A stretch of 64,000 nucleotides of DNA from Phycisphaerales bacterium (GTDB lineage Bacteria; Planctomycetota; Phycisphaerae; UBA1845). The notes under the pieces are model-generated. The model was given only the letters and a program-made list of their open reading frames with translations. It did no database searches and had not been told where the DNA came from. The DNA is taken from NCBI GenBank assembly GCA_020852275.1, contig JADZBE010000013.1:62001-126000 (forward strand), given 5' to 3'. Made by a program: the position numbers and the translations under genes. Positions 30,582 to 39,028 of this stretch are shown here, piece after piece. Each line of letters starts with the position of its first letter. The stretch's first letter is position 1.

Positions 30582-31571
30582 TCACCCTCCGATCTGAAAC
30601 ATGCTGCGCACTTCCGTGCTCACGCCCTTGTCGAGGTCGTGACCCGTTGGCTTGGACGCCACCGCTTTCAGCAGCAGTTCCCGGATCTTCTCGACCCCTC
30701 CGCCGTTGCGCAGGGCGCTCTTCACGTCGATCTCGTCGTCGTGCAGCAGGCACAGATGAAACTTGCCGTCGGCCGTGAGGCGCATCCGGTTGCAATCCCC
30801 GCAGTACGGCTCGCTGACCGGCGAGATGAATCCGAGCACGCCCTTGCCGTGCTCGAGGCGGAAGTTGCGCGATTCGTCCGAAGCGTGCGAACTGGGGAGT
30901 TCGACCAGCGGGCCCAGCGCGCTTTCGATCCGCCGCCGCGACTCCGCGCTGGGCACGAACTGGCTCAGCGAAAGCTGCGCGCAAGGCCCCCCCCCCAGCG
31001 GCATCAGCTCGATGAACCGCACGTGCCACGATCGCTCCAGCGTCAGCTTCGCCAGCTCCACCACGTCCTGATCGTTGTAATCGCGCACCACGACAGCGTT
31101 GATCTTGATCGGCGAAAGCCCGGCCGCCTCCGCCGCATGAATGCCCGCGAGCATGTCGTCGAGATGGCTGAACCGCATCACGCGCTTGAGGCGCTCCGGA
31201 TCGAGCGAGTCGATGTGGATGTTGATCCGGCTCAGCCCTGCGGCAACCAGCTCTCGCGCCATGCCCGGCAGGAGCAGCGCGTTGGTGGTCATGCCGATGT
31301 CGCGGATGCCCTGCACGCTCGAGATGCCCGAGATGATGTCGAGCAGGTCCGCGCGCAGCGTCGGCTCGCCGCCCGTCAGCCGGACCTTGCGAAACCCGAC
31401 CGACGCCGCGGCCTTCACCACCGCGACGATCTCCGCACACGTCAGCAGCTCCGGACCGGGAATGAATGACAACCCGCGCAGCGGCATGCAATACACGCAG
31501 CGCAGGTTGCAACGGTCGATGACCGAGATGCGCAGGTAGTCGATTTCGCGTCCGAATGGATCCTTCGGCAT
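30582..31571 (-). CDS. moaA: GTP 3',8-cyclase MoaA
   Basis: LRISVIDRCNLRCVYCMP radical SAM Cx3Cx2C; KVRLTGGEPTLR; EPYCGDCNRMRLTADGKFHLCLL second cluster. Confidence 0.95.
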   Translation of the reverse strand: MPKDPFGREIDYLRISVIDRCNLRCVYCMPLRGLSFIPGPELLTCAEIVAVVKAAASVGFRKVRLTGGEPTLRADLLDIISGISSVQGIRDIGMTTNALLLPGMARELVAAGLSRINIHIDSLDPERLKRVMRFSHLDDMLAGIHAAEAAGLSPIKINAVVVRDYNDQDVVELAKLTLERSWHVRFIELMPLGGGPCAQLSLSQFVPSAESRRRIESALGPLVELPSSHASDESRNFRLEHGKGVLGFISPVSEPYCGDCNRMRLTADGKFHLCLLHDDEIDVKSALRNGGGVEKIRELLLKAVASKPTGHDLDKGVSTEVRSMFQIGG

Positions 31572-31649
31572 AACCAGGCTCTCCGTCCTTTCCGAGGGAC
31601 ATGGTAGCCGACGTTGCCGAACCCGCGAAACGCGGTTTCGCATGGGTGG

Positions 31650-31675
31650 CACGGGTTCGCAGCAGCCGACCCGTG
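31650..31675. repeat. CACGGGTTCGCAGCAGCCGACCCGTG hairpin repeat
   Basis: Similar to copies at 54466-54498 and 58244-58269. Confidence 0.7.
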
Positions 31676-31784
31676 CGGCGCGCACGCGTATTCGAGTTGC
31701 ACGTTCGCCACGGTCTGGAAGCGCTGCCTCACGGCGCGAGACCTTGCCACTTATCTCGCTCAGTGAGTTCCCACTGGTGGCGGC

Positions 31785-32801
31785 TTACGCCCACGCCGTC
31801 ATCAGCAGATACGCCGTGCCCGCCGTCGCCAAGTGCAGCAGGAGCGGCGTCGCCAGCGTATCCGTGCGATAGGCCAAGTACGCGGAAGCAATCCCGCCAG
31901 GCAGCGAGAGCAACAGCTCCCGCGCGTCTTTCCCCCAGTGGACCAGCGCAAACAGCACGCCCGATGCCAGCACCGCCCACTCGCCATGATCGGGCACGCC
32001 GAGTCCGCGCATCACTCCGCGCCAGCCGGTCGCCCCGCGACGATCATCCGCCAAGCCCAGCCATCGCAACCCGCCGCGCCACCATTTCATGGGCGGGAGG
32101 GGCAGAGGTGGGATTGGCAAGCATGGTGACGACGCCCCGATACCGACGGCACACGGTGCAGGGGATGAACCCGTTCCACCCCCCCGCGCATCAGGCCACC
32201 GCGCATCCTCCATGCGTTCTTCAGGCCACCGCGCCCCCGGATACAGCACCGCCAGAATCACGCCGTGAAACAGAAAGTGCTCCCCCACCATCGTCACGGT
32301 GTAGAACGAGAGAAACCCGGCCGCGCCGCGCTTGAGCTGGGATTCGTAATACGGTCGAAACGTGGGACTTGCCGCCATCCAGACAATGAAGGGCAGCGCC
32401 ACGAAGTAGGAGATGCTCAGAAGCCTGGCCCCGAAAATGTTGGGCATGCGCCAGCCCAGTTCCGCCGGTCGCCGCCTTCGCAGACACGCAAGGATCAGCC
32501 AGGGGGCGATCAGCATGGTCAGCGTGAAGTACGTTCCCTGCCTGACGAAATACGCCGACGGTGCGACGCCCGTTCGTTCTGCAAGCGTGTTCACGGCCTG
32601 CATCACCGCCTGCCGAGGCCAGCGCAGCGCCGCATCGACCCGCGCCTCGGACGTCTTCGGCATCGCGGTAAGCAGAAGAGCAACGTAGATCGCCAGCGCC
32701 GCGAACTTGCCTAGAAACGCCGGCGCGCGGAACCGCACGCACGTGGCAGCGCCGTTGCCGTTGCCGCTGCCGACGCCCTCCAGCGCTGCGCCCTGCATCA
32801 C
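31785..32801 (-). CDS. CPBP-like intramembrane protease family membrane protein
   Basis: Several TM segments; GEHFLFHGVILAVLY and VLFALVHWGKDARELLLSLPGGIASAYLAYRTDTLATPLLLHLATAGTAYL resemble CPBP motifs 1 and 2. Confidence 0.6.
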   Translation of the reverse strand: MMQGAALEGVGSGNGNGAATCVRFRAPAFLGKFAALAIYVALLLTAMPKTSEARVDAALRWPRQAVMQAVNTLAERTGVAPSAYFVRQGTYFTLTMLIAPWLILACLRRRRPAELGWRMPNIFGARLLSISYFVALPFIVWMAASPTFRPYYESQLKRGAAGFLSFYTVTMVGEHFLFHGVILAVLYPGARWPEERMEDARWPDARGGGTGSSPAPCAVGIGASSPCLPIPPLPLPPMKWWRGGLRWLGLADDRRGATGWRGVMRGLGVPDHGEWAVLASGVLFALVHWGKDARELLLSLPGGIASAYLAYRTDTLATPLLLHLATAGTAYLLMTAWA

Positions 32802-33259
32802 GGCTCGCCTTCGATCTTGATCGTCCGTGCCGTGGCCGATCGCGCCTTGACCAGCACAATCTCCAGCACGCCCTTCTTGCAGGTCGCCGTGATCTTGTCC
32901 GGCTCAACCTTGTGCGGGATCGGCAGCGTCCGCGTGAACGAGCCGTAGCGCCGCTCGCCGATGAGCTTCTTGCTTCCGCTGCCTTCCGGCGGGGCGGCCT
33001 CCGCCTTGGTGCCGCTGATCGTCAGCAGCCCCTCCGCGAACGAGACATCGACCGCGCCGAGGTCCACGCCGGGAACCTCCGCCGTCACCACCACGCGGTC
33101 CGCCTCGTCGCGCACGTCCGCGTAGGGGATCCAGTCGCTCTCGCTGAACGGGTTGACCCGCGCCCCGGCGGACCACAGCCGCTGGAACATGCGGTTCATC
33201 TCGTCCTGAATGTCGCTCATGTTCAGGTGGATCTCTTTGCCAAACGGGTTAAACGCCAT
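32798..33259 (-). CDS. Hsp20/alpha-crystallin family small heat shock protein
   Basis: DWIPYADVRDEADRVVVTAEVPGVDLGAVDVSFAEGLLTISGTK...ERRYGSFTRTLPIP. Confidence 0.92.
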   Translation of the reverse strand: MAFNPFGKEIHLNMSDIQDEMNRMFQRLWSAGARVNPFSESDWIPYADVRDEADRVVVTAEVPGVDLGAVDVSFAEGLLTISGTKAEAAPPEGSGSKKLIGERRYGSFTRTLPIPHKVEPDKITATCKKGVLEIVLVKARSATARTIKIEGEP

Positions 33260-33325
33260 GGCAGGCTCCTGGGATTGAGGATGTCTCGCGGCGCGGGTCG
33301 GCGCCGCTGGTTGCTCCACCAGATG

Positions 33326-34012
33326 CTACGCACCCCGCTCCAACCGGGCAAGACGCTCCGCAAGCTGCTCCACCGTGTGCTCCAGACGCTCCACGCGGGC
33401 GCCGATGGATTCTCGTTCAGCCGTGGGCATCGCCCTTGAGGCCGGCTCCGATTCCTTCAGCGCCGCCGCGTTCACCGGGCCGCACAAGAGATGCGCATAC
33501 CGATCCTCGCGCCGTCCGGGCGATCTCGGGAGCATCACCACCCACGGAGACTGCGCCGCCGAAAGCTCGCCGAGGACGGCAAGTACCGCCGTCACATCCG
33601 GCAGCGATGTCATGCGTCCGGCGTGTCCGCGCAGCTCGCCCGGCGTCTGCGGACCGCGCAGGATCAGCTCCGCCATCACGGCCTGCTGGCGCCGGTCCCA
33701 GTGCAGCGTCTCCAACGCCTTGTGGACATAGCGGTTGGAGCGCGCGCCCGGCGACGGCGGCGCCTGATCGGCCAGTCCCTTGGAACGCAGCGTGCTCAGG
33801 GCGCGCATCACCACGCCCTCGTCAAACTCGGTGACGGGATCGCGATTGGTCTTCTGGTTGCACCCCATCGTCAGCGAGTTCACCGTCAACGGATACTGCT
33901 CCGGCGTCGTCATCGCCTTCTCGATCAGCACCGCCAGCAGCCGCGCCTGTTCGAACGTCAGTTCTTGCGTCAGGGGTTCTGATCCCGGCCTTTGCCATTC
34001 GCTATTCGTCAT
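33326..34012 (-). CDS. YceH/DUF480 (UPF0502) family protein
   Basis: EQARLLAVLIEKAMTTPEQYPLTVNSLTMGCNQKTNRDPVTEFDEGVV matches the YceH N-terminus; start may lie inside the adjacent repeat. Confidence 0.85.
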   Translation of the reverse strand: MTNSEWQRPGSEPLTQELTFEQARLLAVLIEKAMTTPEQYPLTVNSLTMGCNQKTNRDPVTEFDEGVVMRALSTLRSKGLADQAPPSPGARSNRYVHKALETLHWDRRQQAVMAELILRGPQTPGELRGHAGRMTSLPDVTAVLAVLGELSAAQSPWVVMLPRSPGRREDRYAHLLCGPVNAAALKESEPASRAMPTAERESIGARVERLEHTVEQLAERLARLERGA

Positions 34013-34098
34013 TCGCTATTCGCCATTCGCTATTCGCCACTCGCTATTCGCCATTCGCTATTCGCCATTCGCCATTCGCAATTCGCAATTCGCCATTG
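33964..34098. repeat. Composite heptad repeat (locus 2)
   Basis: CTTGCGTCAGGGGTTCTGAT followed by about 14 heptads CATTCGC/TATTCGC at 33995-34096. Confidence 0.9.
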
Positions 34099-34108
34099 CG
34101 CGCCCGCT

Positions 34109-34807
34109 TCATTCCTCTCGCAGCGCTTCCGCCGTGTACCCCGGCGCGCCCGCCAGCCCGCTCGAATCGCCCGGCAACCGCGGGACCAGCGCCCTCAAAC
34201 CCAGCGCCTCCCCGACCGCATCGCCGAGCGCGCGGAACACCGTCTCATACACATGGTGCAGGTTGCCCGCGCGAGTAATTTGGATCGACACCGACGCCCC
34301 GCTCCCATATGAGAATCCATCCACATATTGCCGAAGGTTCGTTCCGCTCGCCCAGCCTGCCATCTGCCCCTGCTCGTCGTACCATGCGTCCACGAAGCCG
34401 TTGATGTCCGCGCGCCGCGGCACCTCCCACGCCACCGACGCACGGCTCTCGAAGCTCACCGTCACGTGGCTCTCCGCGTCGTCCATGCACGCCTGCCCCG
34501 CAGCGCGCCCGGCCGCGCCGCGCGTCCGCACGAGCTCCTCCAATACTCCCGCTACCGCCCGCCCCGTCAGTTGCCCCATGTCCTCGCACAAGACGTGATC
34601 CAGCGCCCACGACCCGGGCCACTCCGTCCGCTCCAGCTCAAACGACATGCCGCACGCCTTGGCGAAGTGGTCGATGAAGTGGGACAGCAGCCGATTGGCA
34701 AGCGGCATCGACGCCGCTCGATCCACGCGCGGGCGCACGATCAACCCGAAACAGGTCTCCCCCGTGCGGCGTTCAACTCTCAAAGGTGTGAACAGTTGGC
34801 TTGCCAT
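34109..34807 (-). CDS. Divergent imidazoleglycerol-phosphate dehydratase (HisB)-like protein
   Basis: NLHHVYETVFRALGDAVGEAL resembles HisB NxHHxxExxFKAL; N-terminal half LLSHFIDHFAKACGM...LDHVLCEDMGQLTGRAV is divergent; adjacent to hisD/hisG. Confidence 0.65.
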   Translation of the reverse strand: MASQLFTPLRVERRTGETCFGLIVRPRVDRAASMPLANRLLSHFIDHFAKACGMSFELERTEWPGSWALDHVLCEDMGQLTGRAVAGVLEELVRTRGAAGRAAGQACMDDAESHVTVSFESRASVAWEVPRRADINGFVDAWYDEQGQMAGWASGTNLRQYVDGFSYGSGASVSIQITRAGNLHHVYETVFRALGDAVGEALGLRALVPRLPGDSSGLAGAPGYTAEALREE

Positions 34808-34899
34808 TTCGCCGCCTTTCGCATGTGGCTCATCGTCCCGCACGCCGGTCTGCCCGTCCAAGGGGAAGACGCCCGGGCCCGGACCTTCTGGAATCCGCT

Positions 34900-35088
34900 T
34901 CATTCTGCATTCTGCATTCTACATTCGCTATTGCACGCTCGCCCTCACTTGCGCTACGGGTTCTGATGGCCCCTTGGCGGTCGCACACAAGACCCCTCAC
35001 TTGCGTGAGGGGTTCTGATTTCGCTATTCGCCATTCGCCATTCGCCATTCTGCATTCGGCATTCGGCATTCAGCATTCGCCATTCCCC
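34900..35088. repeat. Composite heptad repeat (locus 3), two arrays separated by two hairpin/GGGTTCTGAT motifs
   Basis: Arrays about 34900-34933 and 35020-35088; CTCGCCCTCACTTGCGCTACGGGTTCTGAT and CCCCTCACTTGCGTGAGGGGTTCTGAT between them. Confidence 0.9.
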
Positions 35089-36375
35089 CACCGCCTCATG
35101 ATGCGCCGAAAACCCCTCATCCCGGCTCATCACGTCCACCACGCCGCGCAGCGCCTCGAACCCTTCCCGCGTCACAAATCCCACGCCGACGCGCTTCATG
35201 AAATCCTGCACGCCGACGCCCGAAGACACGCGCGCCCGACCGCCTGTCGGCAGGATCGCATTCAGCCCCATCGCATAATTGCCCAGGCTGATGATCGGCG
35301 CGTCGCCGAACAAAATCTCCCCCGCGTGTCGAATCCGGGGCCACACCGCCCACGGCTCGGCGACCATCACGGCGACGTGCTCCGCCGCGAATCGGTTCGC
35401 AAACTCGATCGACTCATCCAGGCTCCGCGTCAGGACGATCCCTCCGCGCCGCGCCAGCACCTCGTCCACGTATCGTCGCCGCTGTTCGGTGAGCTTCAAA
35501 CGCGCCTCCCCCACCGCGCGACACACCGGCTCGACCAGCGCCTCGGCGTGCGTCACCAGCACCGCGCATGAGTTCTCCCCATGCTCCGCTTCGATCAACA
35601 GGTTCCACGCGGCGTTGCCCGGGTCGGCCGTCGCATCGCAGAGGATCAGCGACTCGCTGGGCCCGGCGGGCGGACCCGGGTCCAGTTTCAGCGACAGCAT
35701 GCGCCGCGCGCAGGACACGTACACATTGCCCGGACCGACAATCTTGTCGCACGTGGGAATCGTGTCCGTGCCAAACGCGACCGCCGCGACCGCCTGCGCC
35801 CCGCCGACGCGATACACTTCGTCGATGCCGATCATCCGCGCCGCAATTAGCGTCGCATCGTCCACGCGACCCTCCGCGCCCGGCGGCGTACACAGGATGA
35901 TCCGCGGAACGCCCGCCAGCTTCGCCGGCACGCCCAACATGCACGCCACGGAGGAAAACGAGCCGCGCCCCCTGGGCACATAGAGACAAACCGCGTCGAT
36001 CGGCGTCCATCGCTCGCCGCACCACGCGCCCGGCGAGGTCTCCACCCAGCGCGTCTCGCGCGCAACCGCAACCTCGTGAAACCGGCGGATGTGCTCGATC
36101 GACGACTGCAACGCGCCGCGCATCTCGCCCGACAGCCGCCCGTCCGCTTCGTCAAACTCCGGCGCAGCCACGCGCAGACCTCGCGCCGTCAAATCCACCC
36201 CGTCAAACTGCCTTGCAAACTGAAGCAGCGCCGCGTCGCCCTCGCGCCGCACCGCCTCAATGATTTCGCCACAGGCCGCCGCAGCGCCTTCGATTTCCGC
36301 CTGCGAGCGGTTCAGCAGCGCGTCCAGCTCCGCGCTCGACATCTCCGCCAGACGCAGCACGCGCACCGCCCTCAT
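34954..36375 (-). CDS. hisD: Histidinol dehydrogenase with repeat-encoded C-terminal tail
   Basis: GPGNVYV...GPSESLILCDATADP...LIEAEHGENSCAVLVT...GLNAILPTGGRARVSSGVGVQDF HisD motifs; tail GEWRMLNAECRMQNGEWRMANSEIR is the heptad array translated. Confidence 0.93.
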   Translation of the reverse strand: MRAVRVLRLAEMSSAELDALLNRSQAEIEGAAAACGEIIEAVRREGDAALLQFARQFDGVDLTARGLRVAAPEFDEADGRLSGEMRGALQSSIEHIRRFHEVAVARETRWVETSPGAWCGERWTPIDAVCLYVPRGRGSFSSVACMLGVPAKLAGVPRIILCTPPGAEGRVDDATLIAARMIGIDEVYRVGGAQAVAAVAFGTDTIPTCDKIVGPGNVYVSCARRMLSLKLDPGPPAGPSESLILCDATADPGNAAWNLLIEAEHGENSCAVLVTHAEALVEPVCRAVGEARLKLTEQRRRYVDEVLARRGGIVLTRSLDESIEFANRFAAEHVAVMVAEPWAVWPRIRHAGEILFGDAPIISLGNYAMGLNAILPTGGRARVSSGVGVQDFMKRVGVGFVTREGFEALRGVVDVMSRDEGFSAHHEAVGEWRMLNAECRMQNGEWRMANSEIRTPHASEGSCVRPPRGHQNP

Positions 36376-37235
36376 ACGATCACCCGTTGAATCGCCGTCT
36401 GCAGAATGTCCGTTGCTCCGGCCTGGCGCAGCTTGGGAATCAGCGCCGCGACCTGGTCCTTCGGAACTGCCGCTCGCACGGCGAACGAGTCGTCGCCATA
36501 GAGCGCCTGAATCGTCGGAGACTTCATCGCCGGCAGGATCCGCACGACCGCGTCGAGGCGATCCTTCGAGACGTTCATGTCCAGCAGCACGCGCTGCCGC
36601 GCGTCCAGCACGCTCTGAACCAGAACCCTCAGCTCTTCGATGATCGCCGCCCGCATCGGGTCGTCCATCACCCGGCGGTTCGCCACCAGCAGCGTCGTCG
36701 AGCGCATCACCTCGTCGAGAATCTCCAGCCCGTTCGCCGCCAGCGCCGCCCCCGTCGCCGTGTTGTCCACGATCAGGTCCGCATCCTCCGGCGGGAATAC
36801 CTCCGTCGCGCCCCACGTCCGGACGTATTGCCACTCCACGCCCTTTGACGACATGTATCCGCGCGTCAGGTTCTCGTATTCCGACGCCGCCATGACGGGG
36901 CGGCCGCGATCCCGCCCGAACGGATTCGACCCGACCGGCGCCGCCGCCACGATGCGCACCGGCTGCATCCCGGTATCCAGAAGCGTCGCCACGTCCGCGC
37001 GCGTCTCGCGGATCCAGTCCAGCCCGCAGAAGCCGAGGTCGTGCGCCCCCAGTTCCACCAGCCGCGGAACGTTGGCAGCCTTGAGCAGCTTCACCTCGAA
37101 CCGCGCATCGCTCACCGGAGGCCGGTACCCGGACGCCGGCATGGTGATCTTCACCCCCGCATCCGCCAGCAGGCTCACCACCGACTCATTCAGCCGCCCC
37201 GTCGGGACGACCAGCTTGACTTTCACCTCGTTCAT
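36372..37235 (-). CDS. hisG: ATP phosphoribosyltransferase
   Basis: VKLVVPTGRLNESVVSLLADAG...LGFCGLDWIRE...DLIVDNTATGAALAANGLEILDEVMRSTTLLVANR; overlaps hisD by 4 bp. Confidence 0.92.
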   Translation of the reverse strand: MNEVKVKLVVPTGRLNESVVSLLADAGVKITMPASGYRPPVSDARFEVKLLKAANVPRLVELGAHDLGFCGLDWIRETRADVATLLDTGMQPVRIVAAAPVGSNPFGRDRGRPVMAASEYENLTRGYMSSKGVEWQYVRTWGATEVFPPEDADLIVDNTATGAALAANGLEILDEVMRSTTLLVANRRVMDDPMRAAIIEELRVLVQSVLDARQRVLLDMNVSKDRLDAVVRILPAMKSPTIQALYGDDSFAVRAAVPKDQVAALIPKLRQAGATDILQTAIQRVIV

Positions 37236-37404
37236 GGCCTGATTCTCAAAGCTTGGTAGCCCATTGGCAACCGCTCATCCCTTCGACGCCCGGAGGGCGC
37301 GCGGGTGTCTTGCCGTAAAATCGGCGCATCCTTTGACAACATCCCACACCCCACGCTACCCGGCGGGCATCAAAGGTCGATAGAATGAGCCGAGGGAGAG
37401 TGGC

Positions 37405-38268
37405 ATGCGAGTGCGAAACACAAGGACGACGAGGAGCGACTTCATGGTACGATGGAGCAAGGCGGCATTCCTGCTGCTGGTGGCAACGGGCGGCGCGGGC
37501 GCGGCGGAGATGCCCTGGGTGAAGGACTGGCCGGCGGCGCAGAAGTCCGCCGAAGCCTCCGGCAAGCTCATCATGGTGGACTTCTATACCGACTGGTGCG
37601 GCTGGTGCAAACGCCTCGACCGCGACACCTACGGCAACGAGAAGGTCATTAAGTTCGCCGCCGACATCGTCCCGCTCAAGGTCAACGCAGAGAAGGAAGG
37701 CGCTCCGCTCCAGCAGCAGTACCAGACGCTCGTCAGCGGATACCCGACCATCCTCTTCCTCGATCACACCGGCGCTGTGATCGGTCTGATCGACGGCTAC
37801 CTTGCCGCGGAGCCGTTCATCGAGCAGGTGGGCAAGATCCGCGACACGCACCAGCGGTTCAAGCAGGCGCAGACGACGCTCAAGGAGAAACCCGACGACG
37901 GCGAAGCCAACGCCGTGCTCGCCTCCGTGCTCTCCATCGGCGGCAAGCGCGAGGAAGCCGAAGCGGCCATCCGCCGCGCCGAAGCCGCCAAGTTCACCGG
38001 CGATGCCCTCGGAAACGCCTACAACAGCGTCGCCCGCCTGTACGTCGCCGAGGAGAAGTACGATCTCGCGCTCCCCCTGTACATCAAGGCCGATGCCGTC
38101 GCAAAGGACGTCGAGGTCCGCGCCCTCGCCAAGATCTCCATCACCGCATGCCATCACAGCAAGGGGGATTTGGTCAGTGCCAAGAAAACGGCACAGGAGG
38201 TTCTCGATCTGAAGGGCGCACCGGAGCAGTACGTCAAAGTCGCCCGGCAGGTGCTGCAAATGCCGTAG
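37405..38268 (+). CDS. Thioredoxin-fold protein (DsbD-gamma-like CxxC) with TPR-like C-terminus
   Basis: AEASGKLIMVDFYTDWCGWCKRLDRDTYGNEKV...SGYPTILFLDHTG. Confidence 0.88.
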   Translation: MRVRNTRTTRSDFMVRWSKAAFLLLVATGGAGAAEMPWVKDWPAAQKSAEASGKLIMVDFYTDWCGWCKRLDRDTYGNEKVIKFAADIVPLKVNAEKEGAPLQQQYQTLVSGYPTILFLDHTGAVIGLIDGYLAAEPFIEQVGKIRDTHQRFKQAQTTLKEKPDDGEANAVLASVLSIGGKREEAEAAIRRAEAAKFTGDALGNAYNSVARLYVAEEKYDLALPLYIKADAVAKDVEVRALAKISITACHHSKGDLVSAKKTAQEVLDLKGAPEQYVKVARQVLQMP

Positions 38269-38303
38269 CGTAGCGCCTCTGGTTGCTTGCATCCCTCGAC
38301 TTT

Positions 38304-38323
38304 CAGAGCCGCGATCGTAAGGG
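38304..38323. repeat. Copy of the CAGAGCCGCGAYCGTAAGGG repeat
   Basis: CAGAGCCGCGATCGTAAGGG next to the transposase remnant. Confidence 0.7.
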
Positions 38324-38347
38324 CTTAGGTTTGCAGACATCCTTGCT

Positions 38348-38971
38348 TTGGCGGACGATAAGTTTTTTTCCTGCGGGTGTGTGGCGCGGGAGGGGAGGTG
38401 GCCATGGATGGCCCGTTTGCGGGAGACGATTGAAGCTTGGGCGGCGCGTCGGGCGGGGACGTTGCCTGAGAAGCTCAACGGGCGGTCGCCGCGGGTGGGC
38501 GCGGATCGCATGTTCAACAACCCGAAGGGGACTCATCGGCGGATTCTCCAGGCGCACCGCGCCGAGAGTCTGGTGCCGCTCGAGGGATTCCAAGGCCAGG
38601 CCCTGCTGCTGCACGACGCCACCGTGCGGGACGATTCGGGGTTGGACGTGGACGGACTGGGGTAGGTGGGCGACGGCCATGGCCGCGGGTTACACGCGCA
38701 CCACGGTTTGAGGGTGATTCCGTCGACGCGCGAGGTCGTGGGATTGCCGAATCAGATTCTGCACCGTCGCGCCGAGGCGCCGGCGGGGGAGCGCCGGTCG
38801 CAACGGATGGAGCGGGCGGACCGCGAGAGCCGGCTTGGGAACGAGGCGGTGGCGGGGTGGCCGCGGATGCCCGAGGGCGCGCGGGTGATCGACGCGTCGG
38901 ATCGCGGCTCCGACATCCGCGAGTCCATCGCCTCCGAGGTCGCGGCTCCGTCACGCGTGCGGAGACACTAG
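38348..38971 (+). pseudogene. IS4-type (Tn5-like) transposase remnant with an in-frame stop and missing C-terminal half
   Basis: RMFNNPKGTHRRILQAHRAESL...ALLLHDATVRDDSGLDVDGLG*VGDGHGRGLHAHHGLRVIPSTREVVGL...PEGARVIDASDRGSDI resembles IS4/Tn5 transposases; TAG at 38663-38665 stays in the same frame. Confidence 0.7.
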
Positions 38972-39028
38972 CCGCTTCAGGCCCGCGATAGACGATTTCC
39001 CGCCAGGACGATACGCTCCTGCGAATTT

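Noticed and set aside
33995-34096. Heptad arrays as a CRISPR
   Set aside because: Units are 7 bp with no unique spacers and no cas genes nearby; simple tandem array.
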